A stretch of 64,000 nucleotides of DNA, taken from Ralstonia sp. RRA (GTDB lineage Bacteria > Pseudomonadota > Gammaproteobacteria > Burkholderiales > Burkholderiaceae). The notes below the pieces were generated by a model. That model was not told where the DNA came from and did not search any database. It saw only the letters and a program-made list of their open reading frames with translations. A program made the translations under genes and the position numbers. Location of the stretch: assembly GCF_037023145.1 (NCBI RefSeq), contig NZ_CP146091.1, positions 1,984,001 through 2,048,000 on the forward strand. The letters are read 5' to 3'. Positions 33,634 through 43,171 of the stretch are shown here, piece by piece (the stretch's first letter is position 1; each line of letters begins with the position of its first letter).

Positions 33634-34455
33634 TCAGCGGGCCGCTGGGTGAGCGGCAAACCAGGCCTTGTACTGCGGATGATCGCGCAGCGTGGCGAAG
33701 CAGAAACCCTTGCGCTCGAGGCCCGTGATCAGCGGCTCCAGGTCAGCAGGTGCCCACGGGTCCTTGCGCGACCAGATGCCCAGGTGCGCCATGGTGATGT
33801 CGCCATCGCGCAGGTTGGACAGCGCCTTTTGCAACAGCGCGTCGTTCGGATAGCGCTCGGACGGCAATTCGTCGCCGAGGAAACCGGCGGGCGCCCAAGC
33901 CACGTGGGCAAAACCGCACTGCTTGGCCCAGCCTTCGGTGGTGGCCGAGAGATGGCCGCCCGGTGCACGCCACAGCGGGTCCATCGGCTGGCCAGTCACG
34001 GCCTTGAAACGCTCGGCGCTGCGCTTGAGTTCGGCGCAGAATTCGGGCTCGCCCCAAACGACGTTGCGGCCGCCTTGCTCGCCGAACTGCGGGCGGAAGC
34101 GGACTTTTCCGGCGCCAGCCTCGCCCTTGTAGTAGACGTGATCGAAGGTGTGCGTGCCGAAAGCGTGGCCGTCGGCAGCCAGCGATTTCCAGTACGGAGC
34201 CCAGCCGTCGTCCAGCGTGCTGTCACCGTTGACCGTTTTCTCGTTGGCGAGGAAGAACGTGGCGTGGATGCGGTGACGGCGCAGCGTGTCGGCAATCAAC
34301 TGCGCCTGGCTCATGCTGCCCGTATCAAACGTCAGGTAGACGGTGCCCTTGCACGCGCCGGCGTTCACACCACCCGGGGCGGCCGTGGCCAGCGCGCACA
34401 GCCCCAACGCCGCCGTGGCGGCCATCGTGCGCAGCATCGACAGGCCTGTTTTCAT
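33634..34455 (-). CDS. NodB-type polysaccharide deacetylase family protein, atypical metal site
   Basis: A 273-residue exported protein with a signal peptide (MKTGLSMLRTMAATAALGLC then ALATA). NodB motifs are motif 1 TFDTG (42-46), motif 2 HTFDH (His102, His106), motif 3 RAPGG (Arg163) and a C-terminal TMAHLG (His224). Canonical motif 1 is TFDDG; here the second Asp, a metal ligand, is Thr45, while the catalytic-base Asp44 and both His ligands remain. It may still bind metal through two His or use another ligand. The ATG at 34455 is preferred to a GTG three codons upstream. It lies 12 bp after the YVTN gene. Confidence 0.83.
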   Translation of the reverse strand: MKTGLSMLRTMAATAALGLCALATAAPGGVNAGACKGTVYLTFDTGSMSQAQLIADTLRRHRIHATFFLANEKTVNGDSTLDDGWAPYWKSLAADGHAFGTHTFDHVYYKGEAGAGKVRFRPQFGEQGGRNVVWGEPEFCAELKRSAERFKAVTGQPMDPLWRAPGGHLSATTEGWAKQCGFAHVAWAPAGFLGDELPSERYPNDALLQKALSNLRDGDITMAHLGIWSRKDPWAPADLEPLITGLERKGFCFATLRDHPQYKAWFAAHPAAR

Positions 34456-34467
34456 GATCGTCACGCT

Positions 34468-35463
34468 TTAGAGGAGCGGCGCGCGCGAACGGAAGTAGAT
34501 GCCGTGCGGCGAGCGCCCGACCTTGATCTTTTCCACCACCGACCGGCTTGCCACGTCGACGATCGCCACCGTCTTGGCCCAGCGGCAGGTCACCCAGAGC
34601 TGCTTGCCGTCAGCGGTCAACTCCATGTCATCCGGGCCCGGCGGCAGGCCGGTGATGTCACCCACCTTGGTCAGCGTTTGCTGGTCGATGATGCTGATCG
34701 TGCCCGACACGCGGTTCGACAGGAACAGATGGCGCTTGTCGCCCAGCGCGCGGAAGTTGTGCGCGCCCTTGCCGGTCGGGATGCGTTTGACGCTGGTGCG
34801 GGTATGCCAGTCGATCACCTCAACGTAATCGGCGCCCGTCATACCAACCAGCAGGTATTTCTGATCCGTCGTGACCCACACGCCGGCCGGCGCGGAGCCG
34901 ATGGTCATGCGCCACATCACGGTCTGCGTGGGCAGATCGATGGCCATCACCTCGTTGGAGTCCTGCACCGTAATGAAGGCAATCTTGCTGTCTGCCGTAA
35001 AGGCGATATGGCTGGGCGTCTTGGCTGCAGGAATCTGCTTGGCGATGGTGAGCGCGTGGCCATCCCAACGGTAGATGTCAACACGGTCCAGACGGTTGCC
35101 GGTGGTCAGGAACCACTTCTGGTCGGGCGAAAAGCCGATCTGGTACGGGTCATCAATGCGCGGCACGCGCTGCTGAATCTTGCCCGTGACCGGATCAAGG
35201 AACACCAGATCGTTGCCGACCGCGTTGGCGACAATCAGCGACTTTTCGTCAGGCGTGGCAATCAGGTGGTGGGGTTCCTTGCCGATCGGGAAGGTCTCCA
35301 GCACCTTGCGGGTGTCCTTGTCGATCAGTGAGACGCTGGCGTCGCCCGAGTTGAGCACAGTGACGACTTCTGCACGCGCCGCGTGCGCTGCCATCAAGGC
35401 AGCGGCCGACAGAACAAGCGTGGAGAACCAACGGAAGGCAAACGAGGCGCGCGAGGCAGACAT
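34468..35463 (-). CDS. Exported YVTN/YncE-like beta-propeller protein
   Basis: A 331-residue protein with a signal peptide (RWFSTLVLSAAALMAAHAAR then AEV) and seven or so beta-propeller repeats of the YVTN type: VVTVLNSGDASVSLIDKDT, SLIVANAVGNDLVFLDPVT, IAFITVQDSNEVMAIDLPT, YLLVGMTGADYVEVIDWHT, HLFLSNRVSGTISIIDQQT and LWVTCRWAKTVAIVDVAS. It has no catalytic motif; such propellers bind ligands or partner proteins in the periplasm. It is first in a tight leftward run with the deacetylase and desaturase genes. The start at 35463 is set by the signal peptide. Confidence 0.88.
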   Translation of the reverse strand: MSASRASFAFRWFSTLVLSAAALMAAHAARAEVVTVLNSGDASVSLIDKDTRKVLETFPIGKEPHHLIATPDEKSLIVANAVGNDLVFLDPVTGKIQQRVPRIDDPYQIGFSPDQKWFLTTGNRLDRVDIYRWDGHALTIAKQIPAAKTPSHIAFTADSKIAFITVQDSNEVMAIDLPTQTVMWRMTIGSAPAGVWVTTDQKYLLVGMTGADYVEVIDWHTRTSVKRIPTGKGAHNFRALGDKRHLFLSNRVSGTISIIDQQTLTKVGDITGLPPGPDDMELTADGKQLWVTCRWAKTVAIVDVASRSVVEKIKVGRSPHGIYFRSRAPLL

Positions 35464-35531
35464 AACGAGAAGATTCAGCAACTTAGCCAGCCATTTTAAC
35501 GCCCGCTGTTATGGCGTCGCTGACACAAATC

Positions 35532-35557
35532 AAAAAAAGAAAGTGGGAACTTTCCCA
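35532..35557 (-). terminator. Intrinsic terminator of hrpA
   Basis: Leftward: TGGGA-AAGT-TCCCA stem-loop (35557-35544) followed by CTTTCTTTTTTT. It lies 22 bp after the hrpA stop and separates hrpA from the YVTN gene. Confidence 0.75.
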
Positions 35558-35579
35558 GCGCCCAGCAATGCACGGCGGG

Positions 35580-38500
35580 CTACCGCTGCATCGATTCCCA
35601 TACCTTCTGCAACCGTTTGACCGACATCGGCACTGGTGTGCGCAACTCCTGCGCAAACAGGGCGATGCGCAACTCCTCCAGCATCCAGCGGAACTCCTCC
35701 ATGCGCGGGTCGCTGCCGCCCTGCCCTTGCACGCGCAACGCTTTCTCGGCGCGCTGGTATTGCTGGATGAGCGGCGCCATCTCCTGCATGCGCTGCGTGT
35801 CGCGCGCGGGGTCCGCCTTGAGCTTGTCGATGCGCAAGGCGATGCCCTTCAGGTAACGCGGGAAGTGCGTCAACTGCGCATACGGCGTCGCCTCGATGAA
35901 GCGCTTGTGCATCAGCGTTTTCAGTTGCGCGTCGATGTCCGCAGCGGCGGCGGCAAATGGCTTGGCGATCTGCAGCTTGCGCGGCAGTTGCGCGTATTCC
36001 GTGAGGATGGCACCGACCAGCCGGGCAATCTCCTGCGCCAGCAGCGTCAAGCGGGCGCGGCTTTCGTCCTTGCGGGCGCCGAAGCTGGCATCGTCGGTGG
36101 GCAGCGGGTCTTGTAAACACGCTCGCTCCAGCGTGGCGTCCAGAATCTGGTCGCGCAGTTCATCCTGCGTGCCCAGGTTCATGAACTGGATCGCCATCTG
36201 CGACAGGCCCGGGATGTTCTTTTCCAGGTACTTCAACGGCTCGCGCAGCTGGATCGCGAACAACCGGCGCAGACCCAGGCGATGAATGCGTGCTGCCTCG
36301 GCCGGATCATCGAAGACTTCCACATCGCAGTGGTCGCCCGCATCGACAAGTGCGGGGTAACCGAACAGCGTCTGGTTGCCTTTGCGGATTTCCAGCAGCT
36401 CGGGCAGTTCGCCGAAATTCCATGTCGTGAGACCGGAATACAGCGCTGCATTGGACGGCGCCTCGCCCTTGCCGCCGCCCTTTGCGCTCTTGCTCGGCTT
36501 GGCATTCTCCTGCGCTCCGATGACCGCCGCGTCTTTCGCAGCGATCGACTGGAACGTCTGCTGCGCGCGCCCACCCAGTTCAGCGCGCAACTGGGCCAGG
36601 TTGCGGCCCATGTCGAGCTGGCGACCGTGCTCGTCGATCACTTTGAAGTTCATGAAGTGATGCGCGGGCAGCGTTTCGAGCTTGAAATCGGCACGCTTGA
36701 GCGCGATGCTGGTCTGCTCGCGCACGTCGGCGATCAGGCGGTCGAGCAGATCGCCGTCGCCCAGCTTCACCCGCGAGACGAAACCGGCGGCATAGTCCGG
36801 CAGCGGCACGCAGTGGCGGCGCAGCTTCTGCGGCAGACTCTTCAGGAGCAGATGCACCTTCTCCTTGAGCATGCCGGGCACCAGCCATTCGGCGCGCTGC
36901 GCGGGCACCTGGTTGAGCGCGTACAGCGGCACCGTCAGTGTCACGCCATCGCGCGGGCTGCCGGGCTCGAAGTGGTACGTCAGGCCCATGTCGATGCCGG
37001 CAATCGGCAGCACCTTCGGGAAGAGGTCCGTCGTGATGCCGGCCGCTTCGTGCCGCATCAGGTCATCGCGATTCAGGTACAGCAGCTTCTGGCCAGCTTT
37101 GCCACCGGCGCTGGCGGCCTCGGCATACCAGCGCTCGAACGACACCGTGTTGTAGATGTCCGCCGGGATCTGGCTGTCGTAAAACGCGTAGATCAGCTCA
37201 TCGTCCACCAGCACGTCTTGCCGGCGGGACTTGTGCTCCAGGTTCTCGATCTCGCGCACCAGGCGCTGGTTGTGCGCGAAGAACGGCAGACGCGTCTCGA
37301 ACTCACAATCGACCAGCGCACGGCGGATGAACATCTCGCGCGCCTCTTTCGGCTGCATCGGCCCGAAATGCACGCGGCGCTGCTGATAGATCGGCAGGCC
37401 GTACAGCGTGCCGCGCTCGAAGGCCATCACCTGGCCAGCCTTCTTTTCCCAGTGCGGATCGCTCCACGACACCTTCAGCAGGTGCGCGCCGACCTTCTCC
37501 ACCCACTCCGGCTCGATACGCGCGAGCGTGCGGCCGAACAGGCGGCTGGTTTCGATCAGCTCGCCGCCCACGACCCACTTGCCCGCCTTGCGTGCGATGA
37601 CCGAGCCCGGCCACAGGAAGAACTTGATGCCGCGCGCGCCCAGGTATTCGCGGCCCTTGCCGTCGGCCTCCTCGATGCGCACGCCGATGTTGCCCAGCAA
37701 ACCCGTCAGCAGCGCCAGATGCAACTGCTCGTAGGTCGGATCGGTTTCATTGAGCTTCCAGCCTTGCTCCGCCACCGTCGTGTGCAATTGCGAATGCACA
37801 TCGCGCCATTCGCGCAGCCGCACGTGCGACAGGAAATGCGAGCGGCAATTCTCCTGCAACTGCTTGTTCGATTTCTTGTGCGCGACGGCTTCTTCAAACC
37901 ACTTCCACAGCTTCACCCAGCCGAGGAATTCGGATTTCTCGTCGGCAAATAACCGATGTGCTTGGTCAGCTTGCTGTTGCAGTTCCTGCGGACGTTCACG
38001 CGGGTCCTGCACCGACAAGGCGCTCGCGATGATGAGCATCTCGCGCAGACACTGGTGGTCGCGCCCGGCCAGAATCATCCGCGCCACGCGCGGGTCCAGC
38101 GGCAGGCGAGCGACCTGCTTGCCGAGCGGGGTCAGCGCGTTTTCGTCGTCGACGGCGCCAAGCTCCTGCAAAAGCTGGTAGCCGTCAGCAATCGCTCGGC
38201 CCAACGGCGGTTCGATGAAAGGGAATTGCTCGACGTCGGTCAGCCGCAGCGCCTTCATGCGCAAGATGACCGCCGCCAGCGACGAACGCAGGATTTCCGG
38301 ATCGGTAAAGCGCGGCCGCGCGATGAAATCCGATTCCTCGTACAAGCGGATACACACGCCGTCGGCCACCCGACCGCATCGACCCGCACGCTGGTTGGCG
38401 GCGGCCTGCGATACCGGCTCGATCTGCAACTGCTCGACCTTGTTGCGATACGAATAGCGCTTGACGCGCGCTAGCCCCGTGTCGACCACGTAGCGGATGC

Positions 38501-39593
38501 CCGGCACCGTGAGCGAGGTCTCGGCCACGTTGGTCGCCAGCACGATGCGCCGCGCGTTGGACGGCCGGAACACGCGCTCCTGTTCCTGCACGGAGAGGCG
38601 CGCAAACAGCGGCAGGATCTCGGTATGCGCCGGATGGTGCTTACGCAGCGCCTCGGCGGCCTCGCGGATCTCGCGCTCGCCGGGCAGGAAGATCAGCACA
38701 TCCCCGGAGCCTTCGCGGGCGAGTTCGTCCACCGCATCGACAATCGCCTCGTAGAGATCGCGCTCCTTGTCTTTCTCGTCGCGCTGGACCGGGCGATAAC
38801 GCACCTCGACCGGATACAGCCGGCCGCTGACTTCGATGACGGGCGCCGGCCCCTTCGGCCCAGCAAAGTGCTCGGCAAAGCGCTGCGCATCGATCGTTGC
38901 CGAGGTGATGATGATCTTCAGGTCCGGCCGGCGCGGCAGGAGCTGCTTCAGATAGCCGAGCAGGAAATCGATGTTGAGGCTGCGCTCGTGCGCCTCGTCG
39001 ATGATGATCGTGTCGTAAGCGCGCAGCAGCGGATCGTTCTGCGTTTCAGCCAGCAAGATGCCGTCGGTCATCAGCTTGACCGACGCGCCGGCCGACAGCG
39101 CGTCGTTAAAGCGCACCTGATAGCCCACGTGTTCGCCCACCGGCGTGCCAATCTCCTGCGCAATCCGCTTGGCCGTCGACGTGGCGGCAATCCGGCGCGG
39201 TTGCGTATGGCCGATCAACCCGGTGCCGCCCGCGCCAATGCCCCGTCCGATCGACAGGCAGATCTTCGGCAACTGCGTGGTCTTGCCCGAGCCGGTTTCA
39301 CCCGAGACGATCACCACCTGGTGCTTGGCGATGGCCTCAGCAATCTCATCGCGGCGGGCCGAAACAGGCAGCGCCTCAGGAAACGTGATCGGCGGGACAC
39401 GGTTGGCGCGTGCGCGACGGGCTTCCAGCGCGGCGGCGAGCTCTTCCGGCGTCGGTTTCGGGCGGCGCTGAGGACGACCATTTCCACCACTGCCAGCGCC
39501 GGGCTTGCGCTCGGGCGACGGGGTGTCTTTCGGCGATTTTGGGGAGGGTGCCGCCGGGCGTGGCCGGGACGGCTGGGCATGGGAATCTGACAT
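35580..39593 (-). CDS. hrpA: ATP-dependent RNA helicase HrpA
   Basis: A 1337-residue DEAH-box helicase. The N-terminal 75 residues are Pro/Lys/Arg-rich and disordered. Walker A GETGSGKTTQLPK and the DEAH box (IIIDEAHERSLN) are followed by SATIDAQRF, TNVAETSLTVPGI and QRAGRCGR motifs, then HA2, OB-fold and the long C-terminal DUF3418 region characteristic of full-length HrpA. E. coli HrpA is about 1300 residues. HrpA resolves stalled ribosomes on mRNA. The ATG at 39593 lies only 9 bp from a consensus TATAAT. Confidence 0.95.
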   Translation of the reverse strand: MSDSHAQPSRPRPAAPSPKSPKDTPSPERKPGAGSGGNGRPQRRPKPTPEELAAALEARRARANRVPPITFPEALPVSARRDEIAEAIAKHQVVIVSGETGSGKTTQLPKICLSIGRGIGAGGTGLIGHTQPRRIAATSTAKRIAQEIGTPVGEHVGYQVRFNDALSAGASVKLMTDGILLAETQNDPLLRAYDTIIIDEAHERSLNIDFLLGYLKQLLPRRPDLKIIITSATIDAQRFAEHFAGPKGPAPVIEVSGRLYPVEVRYRPVQRDEKDKERDLYEAIVDAVDELAREGSGDVLIFLPGEREIREAAEALRKHHPAHTEILPLFARLSVQEQERVFRPSNARRIVLATNVAETSLTVPGIRYVVDTGLARVKRYSYRNKVEQLQIEPVSQAAANQRAGRCGRVADGVCIRLYEESDFIARPRFTDPEILRSSLAAVILRMKALRLTDVEQFPFIEPPLGRAIADGYQLLQELGAVDDENALTPLGKQVARLPLDPRVARMILAGRDHQCLREMLIIASALSVQDPRERPQELQQQADQAHRLFADEKSEFLGWVKLWKWFEEAVAHKKSNKQLQENCRSHFLSHVRLREWRDVHSQLHTTVAEQGWKLNETDPTYEQLHLALLTGLLGNIGVRIEEADGKGREYLGARGIKFFLWPGSVIARKAGKWVVGGELIETSRLFGRTLARIEPEWVEKVGAHLLKVSWSDPHWEKKAGQVMAFERGTLYGLPIYQQRRVHFGPMQPKEAREMFIRRALVDCEFETRLPFFAHNQRLVREIENLEHKSRRQDVLVDDELIYAFYDSQIPADIYNTVSFERWYAEAASAGGKAGQKLLYLNRDDLMRHEAAGITTDLFPKVLPIAGIDMGLTYHFEPGSPRDGVTLTVPLYALNQVPAQRAEWLVPGMLKEKVHLLLKSLPQKLRRHCVPLPDYAAGFVSRVKLGDGDLLDRLIADVREQTSIALKRADFKLETLPAHHFMNFKVIDEHGRQLDMGRNLAQLRAELGGRAQQTFQSIAAKDAAVIGAQENAKPSKSAKGGGKGEAPSNAALYSGLTTWNFGELPELLEIRKGNQTLFGYPALVDAGDHCDVEVFDDPAEAARIHRLGLRRLFAIQLREPLKYLEKNIPGLSQMAIQFMNLGTQDELRDQILDATLERACLQDPLPTDDASFGARKDESRARLTLLAQEIARLVGAILTEYAQLPRKLQIAKPFAAAAADIDAQLKTLMHKRFIEATPYAQLTHFPRYLKGIALRIDKLKADPARDTQRMQEMAPLIQQYQRAEKALRVQGQGGSDPRMEEFRWMLEELRIALFAQELRTPVPMSVKRLQKVWESMQR

Positions 39594-39601
39594 CGGGCGG
39601 G

Positions 39602-39609
39602 ATTATAAT
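39602..39609. promoter_or_regulatory. Symmetric -10 element shared by hrpA and argA
   Basis: GATTATAATC (39601-39610) is its own complement, so TATAAT reads on both strands (plus 39604-39609, minus 39607-39602). Rightward it gives argA a leader of about 50 bases. Leftward the start would be near 39595, two bases before the hrpA ATG. No good -35 hexamer is visible on either side. Confidence 0.4.
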
Positions 39610-39665
39610 CCGCGCATCTTTCCTCGCGCCGGCCCGCGCCCCGTGCCGTTTTCCCTCCTCCGCCC

Positions 39666-41063
39666 GTGACCGCTCGTTCTTCTGCCCCCGCCCCCGGTGT
39701 TTCGCTGGTGGCGCACACGCCTGCCCCCGTCGACGTCACCCCGATTCCGCCCACCGCCGAGCAGCGGCAGTTCGTCGATTGGCTGCGCGAGGTGGCACCG
39801 TACATCCACGCCTTCCGCGACAAGACCTTCGTGATCGGCTTCGGTGGCGAGCTGGTCAAGGCCGACATGCTCGGCTGGCTGGTCAATGACCTCGCCCTGC
39901 TGCACGCCATGGGCATGCGCATCGTGCTGGTGCACGGCTCGCGTCCGCAGGTGGAAGAACAGCTCGCGCTGCGCAACGTGCAAACCCAGTTCGTGGACGG
40001 CGTGCGCGTAACGGACGCCGCCGCGCTGGAATCCGCCAAGGAAGCCTCCGGCGAATTGCGTCTGGACATCGAAGCCGCCTTCAGCCAGGGCCTGCCGAAC
40101 ACGCCGATGGCCGGCGCACGCATGTCGGTCGTCTCCGGCAATTTCGTGACGGCGCGGCCGGTGGGCATCGTCAACGGCGTGGATTTCCAGCACACGGGGC
40201 TGGTGCGCAAGATCGATGCGGAGTCGATCCAGCATTCGCTGGCCAACCGCAAGATCGTGCTGCTCTCGCCGCTGGGCTTCTCGCCCACGGGGCAGGCGTT
40301 CAACCTGTCGATGGAAGACGTGGCTGCCAACACCGCCACGGCGCTCAAGGCCGACAAGCTGATCTTCATCACCGAGCTGCCGGGCATCATGGACCGCGTG
40401 GGCAAGCTGCAGCAGGACCTGTCGATGGAAACGGCCATCGAGCGCCTGCGCGACGGCAGCCTGTCGCACGACACGGCCTATTACCTGCAGCACATCGTCA
40501 AGGCGATGCGCGGCGGCGTGCGCCGGGCACACGTCATCCCGTTTGCGCTGGACGGCAGCATCCTGCTGGAGCTGTTCCTGCACGACGGCGTGGGCACCAT
40601 GGTGTCGCACACCGATCTGGAATACCTGCGCGAAGCCACGCTGGACGACGTGGGCGGCATCGTGTCGCTGATCGAACCGTTGGAAGCTGACGGCACGCTG
40701 GTGCCGCGCGAGCGCCGGCTGCTGGAGCGCGACATCGCCAACTTCTCGGTCATCGAGCACGACGGCATCATCTTTGGCTGCGTGGCGCTGTATCCGTACC
40801 CGAAAGACGGCATGGCCGAAATGGCCTGCCTGATCGTCTCCCCCGACAGCCAGGGCACCGGCGACGGCGAACGCCTGCTCAAGCACACCGAAGTTCGCGC
40901 CCGCGCGCTGGGCCTCAAGCAGCTGTTCGTGCTCACCACGCGGACGGAACACTGGTTCCTCAAGCGCGGCTTTGTGCGCGCCAGCGTGGACGACCTGCCG
41001 GAAGACCGCCGCAAGCTCTACAACTGGCAGCGGCGCTCGATGGTGCTGATGAAGAAGCTGTAA
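39666..41063 (+). CDS. argA: N-acetylglutamate synthase (amino-acid N-acetyltransferase)
   Basis: A 465-residue enzyme for the first step of arginine biosynthesis (acetyl-CoA + glutamate). It has an N-terminal amino-acid-kinase fold (about 35-310; FVIGFGGELVKADMLGWLVN, MRIVLVHGSRPQVEEQL, LIFITELPGIMD), which binds arginine for feedback inhibition, and a C-terminal GNAT domain (about 325-465; MACLIVSPDSQGTGDGERLLKHTEVRARALGLKQLFVLTTRT). No ATG exists before residue 76, so it must start at GTG 39666 or another non-ATG codon. It diverges from hrpA across 72 bp. Confidence 0.94.
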   Translation: MTARSSAPAPGVSLVAHTPAPVDVTPIPPTAEQRQFVDWLREVAPYIHAFRDKTFVIGFGGELVKADMLGWLVNDLALLHAMGMRIVLVHGSRPQVEEQLALRNVQTQFVDGVRVTDAAALESAKEASGELRLDIEAAFSQGLPNTPMAGARMSVVSGNFVTARPVGIVNGVDFQHTGLVRKIDAESIQHSLANRKIVLLSPLGFSPTGQAFNLSMEDVAANTATALKADKLIFITELPGIMDRVGKLQQDLSMETAIERLRDGSLSHDTAYYLQHIVKAMRGGVRRAHVIPFALDGSILLELFLHDGVGTMVSHTDLEYLREATLDDVGGIVSLIEPLEADGTLVPRERRLLERDIANFSVIEHDGIIFGCVALYPYPKDGMAEMACLIVSPDSQGTGDGERLLKHTEVRARALGLKQLFVLTTRTEHWFLKRGFVRASVDDLPEDRRKLYNWQRRSMVLMKKL

Positions 41064-41180
41064 GCCCCAATATGTCCCTGAGCGGCATGCCGGAATCCCC
41101 AGCACGCCGGTCGAACTCTTTACAATAGCGCCACCCGCGTCGCACACAAGCGGCGCTCTCGCCACACAAGAGGAATCCCC

Positions 41181-41456
41181 ATGGCCCGCATGGTCCACTG
41201 CATCAAGCTCGACAAGGAAGCCGAAGGCCTCGACTTCCCGCCCCTGCCCGGCGAACTGGGCAAGAAAATCTGGCAAAGCGTTTCGAAGGAAGCCTGGGCC
41301 GGCTGGCTCAAGCACCAGACCATGCTGATCAACGAAAACCGCCTGAACATGGCGGATACGCGTGCGCGCCAGTACCTGCTCAAGCAGACCGAGAAGTACT
41401 TCTTTGGCGAAGGCGCCGATCAGGCTTCGGGCTACGTGCCGCCGCCGTCGGCCTGA
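41181..41456 (+). CDS. yggX: YggX-type Fe(II)-trafficking / oxidative damage protection protein
   Basis: A 91-residue protein matching YggX throughout: [57 protein letters not shown] and [17 protein letters not shown]. It includes the conserved Cys7. YggX protects and helps repair Fe-S clusters under oxidative stress. AGAGGA lies 6 bases before the ATG. A -10-like TACAAT (41121-41126) lies in the 117-bp gap after argA, so it probably has its own promoter. Confidence 0.94.
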   Translation: MARMVHCIKLDKEAEGLDFPPLPGELGKKIWQSVSKEAWAGWLKHQTMLINENRLNMADTRARQYLLKQTEKYFFGEGADQASGYVPPPSA

Positions 41457-41471
41457 TCTGCCGAGACAAGC

Positions 41472-41506
41472 AAAAAGCCGTTCAGCGCAAACTGAACGGC
41501 TTTTTT
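41472..41506. terminator. Bidirectional intrinsic terminator between yggX and the chemoreceptor gene
   Basis: GCCGTTCAG / CTGAACGGC, a perfect 9-bp stem (41477-41485 with 41492-41500), has five A before it and six T after it. It therefore terminates both yggX (rightward) and the chemoreceptor gene (leftward). The same stem recurs at 51596-51625. Confidence 0.9.
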
Positions 41507-41530
41507 GCTTCCTGGGCGTTCGCCCGGCGC

Positions 41531-43075
41531 TTATGCCGGCACGGCCGCATCCTCCAGCTTGAAGATCGCCACGGCGCGGCGCAGTGCATCGGCCTGATCC
41601 GCCATGGCCTGCGCGGCGGCGGACGCTTCCTCCACCAGCGCGGCGTTCTGCTGCGTCACCGCCTCGATCTGGCCCACGGCAATGTTCACCTGTTCGATGC
41701 CGGTGCTCTGCTCTGCCGAGGCCGACGAGATTTCCGTCACGATCTGCGTCACGCGGTGCACGGAGGTGACGATGTCGTCGATGATGCCGCCGGCTTCCTG
41801 CACCAGCTTCGCCCCCGCCTCCACGCGCTCGGTCGATTGACCGATCAACCCCTTGATCTCCTTGGCCGCCGACGCGCTGCGTTGCGCCAGCGTACGCACC
41901 TCGCCTGCCACCACGGCAAAGCCGCGGCCCTGCTCGCCGGCGCGCGCGGCTTCCACTGCTGCATTCAGCGCCAGGATGTTGGTCTGGAACGCAATGCCGT
42001 CGATCACACCGATGATCTCGCCGACCTTGCTGGAGCTCTCCGAGATGCCCTGCATGGTCTGCACCACATCGCTCATCACCTGACCGCCACGGGCGGCGGT
42101 GTCCGATGCATGACCCGCGAGCGTGGTGGCCTGCACCGCACTCTCCGAGTTACGGCGCACAGTGGCAGTCAACTCCCCCATGTTGGCGGCGGTTTCCTCC
42201 AGCGAAGCCGCCTGCTCTTCCGTACGCGACGAGAGATTCAGGTTGCCCGAGGCAATCTGCGAACTGGCAGAAGCCACACCTTCAGCATTACGGCGCACTT
42301 CGCTCACCACATTGGCAAGGCTGCGCTGCATGTCCTTGAGCGCGGTGAGCAACTGGCCGATTTCGTCCGTGCCGTGCGCCTCCACCTCTTGGGCCAGATC
42401 GCCATGCGAGACGGCGCTGGCCACATCCACCGCACGCGACAGCGGCCGCGTGATTGAGCGGCTGAACAGGAATGCCCCGCCCAGGCCCAACCCGAACGCC
42501 ACCAACATCAACACCACGCTGACCACCAGCGCGGTATATGCGGCCTCGGCGGTCTTGGCGGACACGGCCTTGCTTTCCGCCGCAATCTCCCTGGCGGCTT
42601 CATCCAGCAAACGCGCCGGTTCGCGGTCCACGCCGGCCACGACCTTGTCGCCCACCGTTGGGTCGAACGATGCAGCCACGAACATGTCGTGGCCCTTGCG
42701 ATAGCCCTTTCCCATCTCCGTGTGCGCAGCGGCGAACTGGGTGATCAGGTCGCGGCTCTTGCCCGCGGGCAGCGACGCCTGCAGCGCCTTCGCCTGGTCG
42801 GCCACCGTCTGTTCACGCGCGAGGAAGGCGCCCCAGTACTTGTCCAACTTGTTCGGGTCTTCACCGCGCAGCAGGGTGTCCTTCCACTCCTGCACCTGGG
42901 TCTTGAAGGTGACGAGCATGTTCGTCACCGCACGTTCGTCAGCCACGCGCGCCTGCACGGTCGTGTTGTATTCGACGATGGAGTGATTGAGGGACGCAAT
43001 GCCGTAGATGGCCCCGGCAAACATCAACAGCAATGCGGCGGCAAAGGCCAGGGGGAGTTTGAGAGCGAGTTTCAT
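41531..43075 (-). CDS. Methyl-accepting chemotaxis protein
   Basis: A 514-residue transmembrane chemoreceptor. TM1 is at about 8-29, a four-helix-bundle-type periplasmic domain at about 30-178, TM2 at about 180-204, a HAMP domain at about 205-258 ([24 protein letters not shown]), then a long signalling coiled coil with the conserved hairpin tip [28 protein letters not shown]. Glu/Gln-rich methylation helices flank it. There is no terminal NWETF-like CheR tether. Ligand unknown. The start is the ATG at 43075. A sigma-28 promoter precedes it, so it belongs to the motility regulon. Confidence 0.95.
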   Translation of the reverse strand: MKLALKLPLAFAAALLLMFAGAIYGIASLNHSIVEYNTTVQARVADERAVTNMLVTFKTQVQEWKDTLLRGEDPNKLDKYWGAFLAREQTVADQAKALQASLPAGKSRDLITQFAAAHTEMGKGYRKGHDMFVAASFDPTVGDKVVAGVDREPARLLDEAAREIAAESKAVSAKTAEAAYTALVVSVVLMLVAFGLGLGGAFLFSRSITRPLSRAVDVASAVSHGDLAQEVEAHGTDEIGQLLTALKDMQRSLANVVSEVRRNAEGVASASSQIASGNLNLSSRTEEQAASLEETAANMGELTATVRRNSESAVQATTLAGHASDTAARGGQVMSDVVQTMQGISESSSKVGEIIGVIDGIAFQTNILALNAAVEAARAGEQGRGFAVVAGEVRTLAQRSASAAKEIKGLIGQSTERVEAGAKLVQEAGGIIDDIVTSVHRVTQIVTEISSASAEQSTGIEQVNIAVGQIEAVTQQNAALVEEASAAAQAMADQADALRRAVAIFKLEDAAVPA

Positions 43076-43171
43076 GGTGTTCCGGGTAAGACGACTGCGC
43101 AGGCAACATCGCGTGCATCTTGTTCTTGTCATGCACGCAATGCGGGCGGCATCTGAGCCACCGCGTCCGTC

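Noticed and set aside
34468..35463. YVTN propeller as a methanol-dehydrogenase or PQQ-linked protein
   Set aside because: No PQQ-binding Trp motifs or neighbouring cytochrome genes; only generic YVTN repeats are present.
39603..41315. A 570-codon minus-strand frame over argA
   Set aside because: Antisense to argA, which has both kinase-fold and GNAT motifs. The frame is rich in His, Arg and Gln and runs through the yggX promoter.
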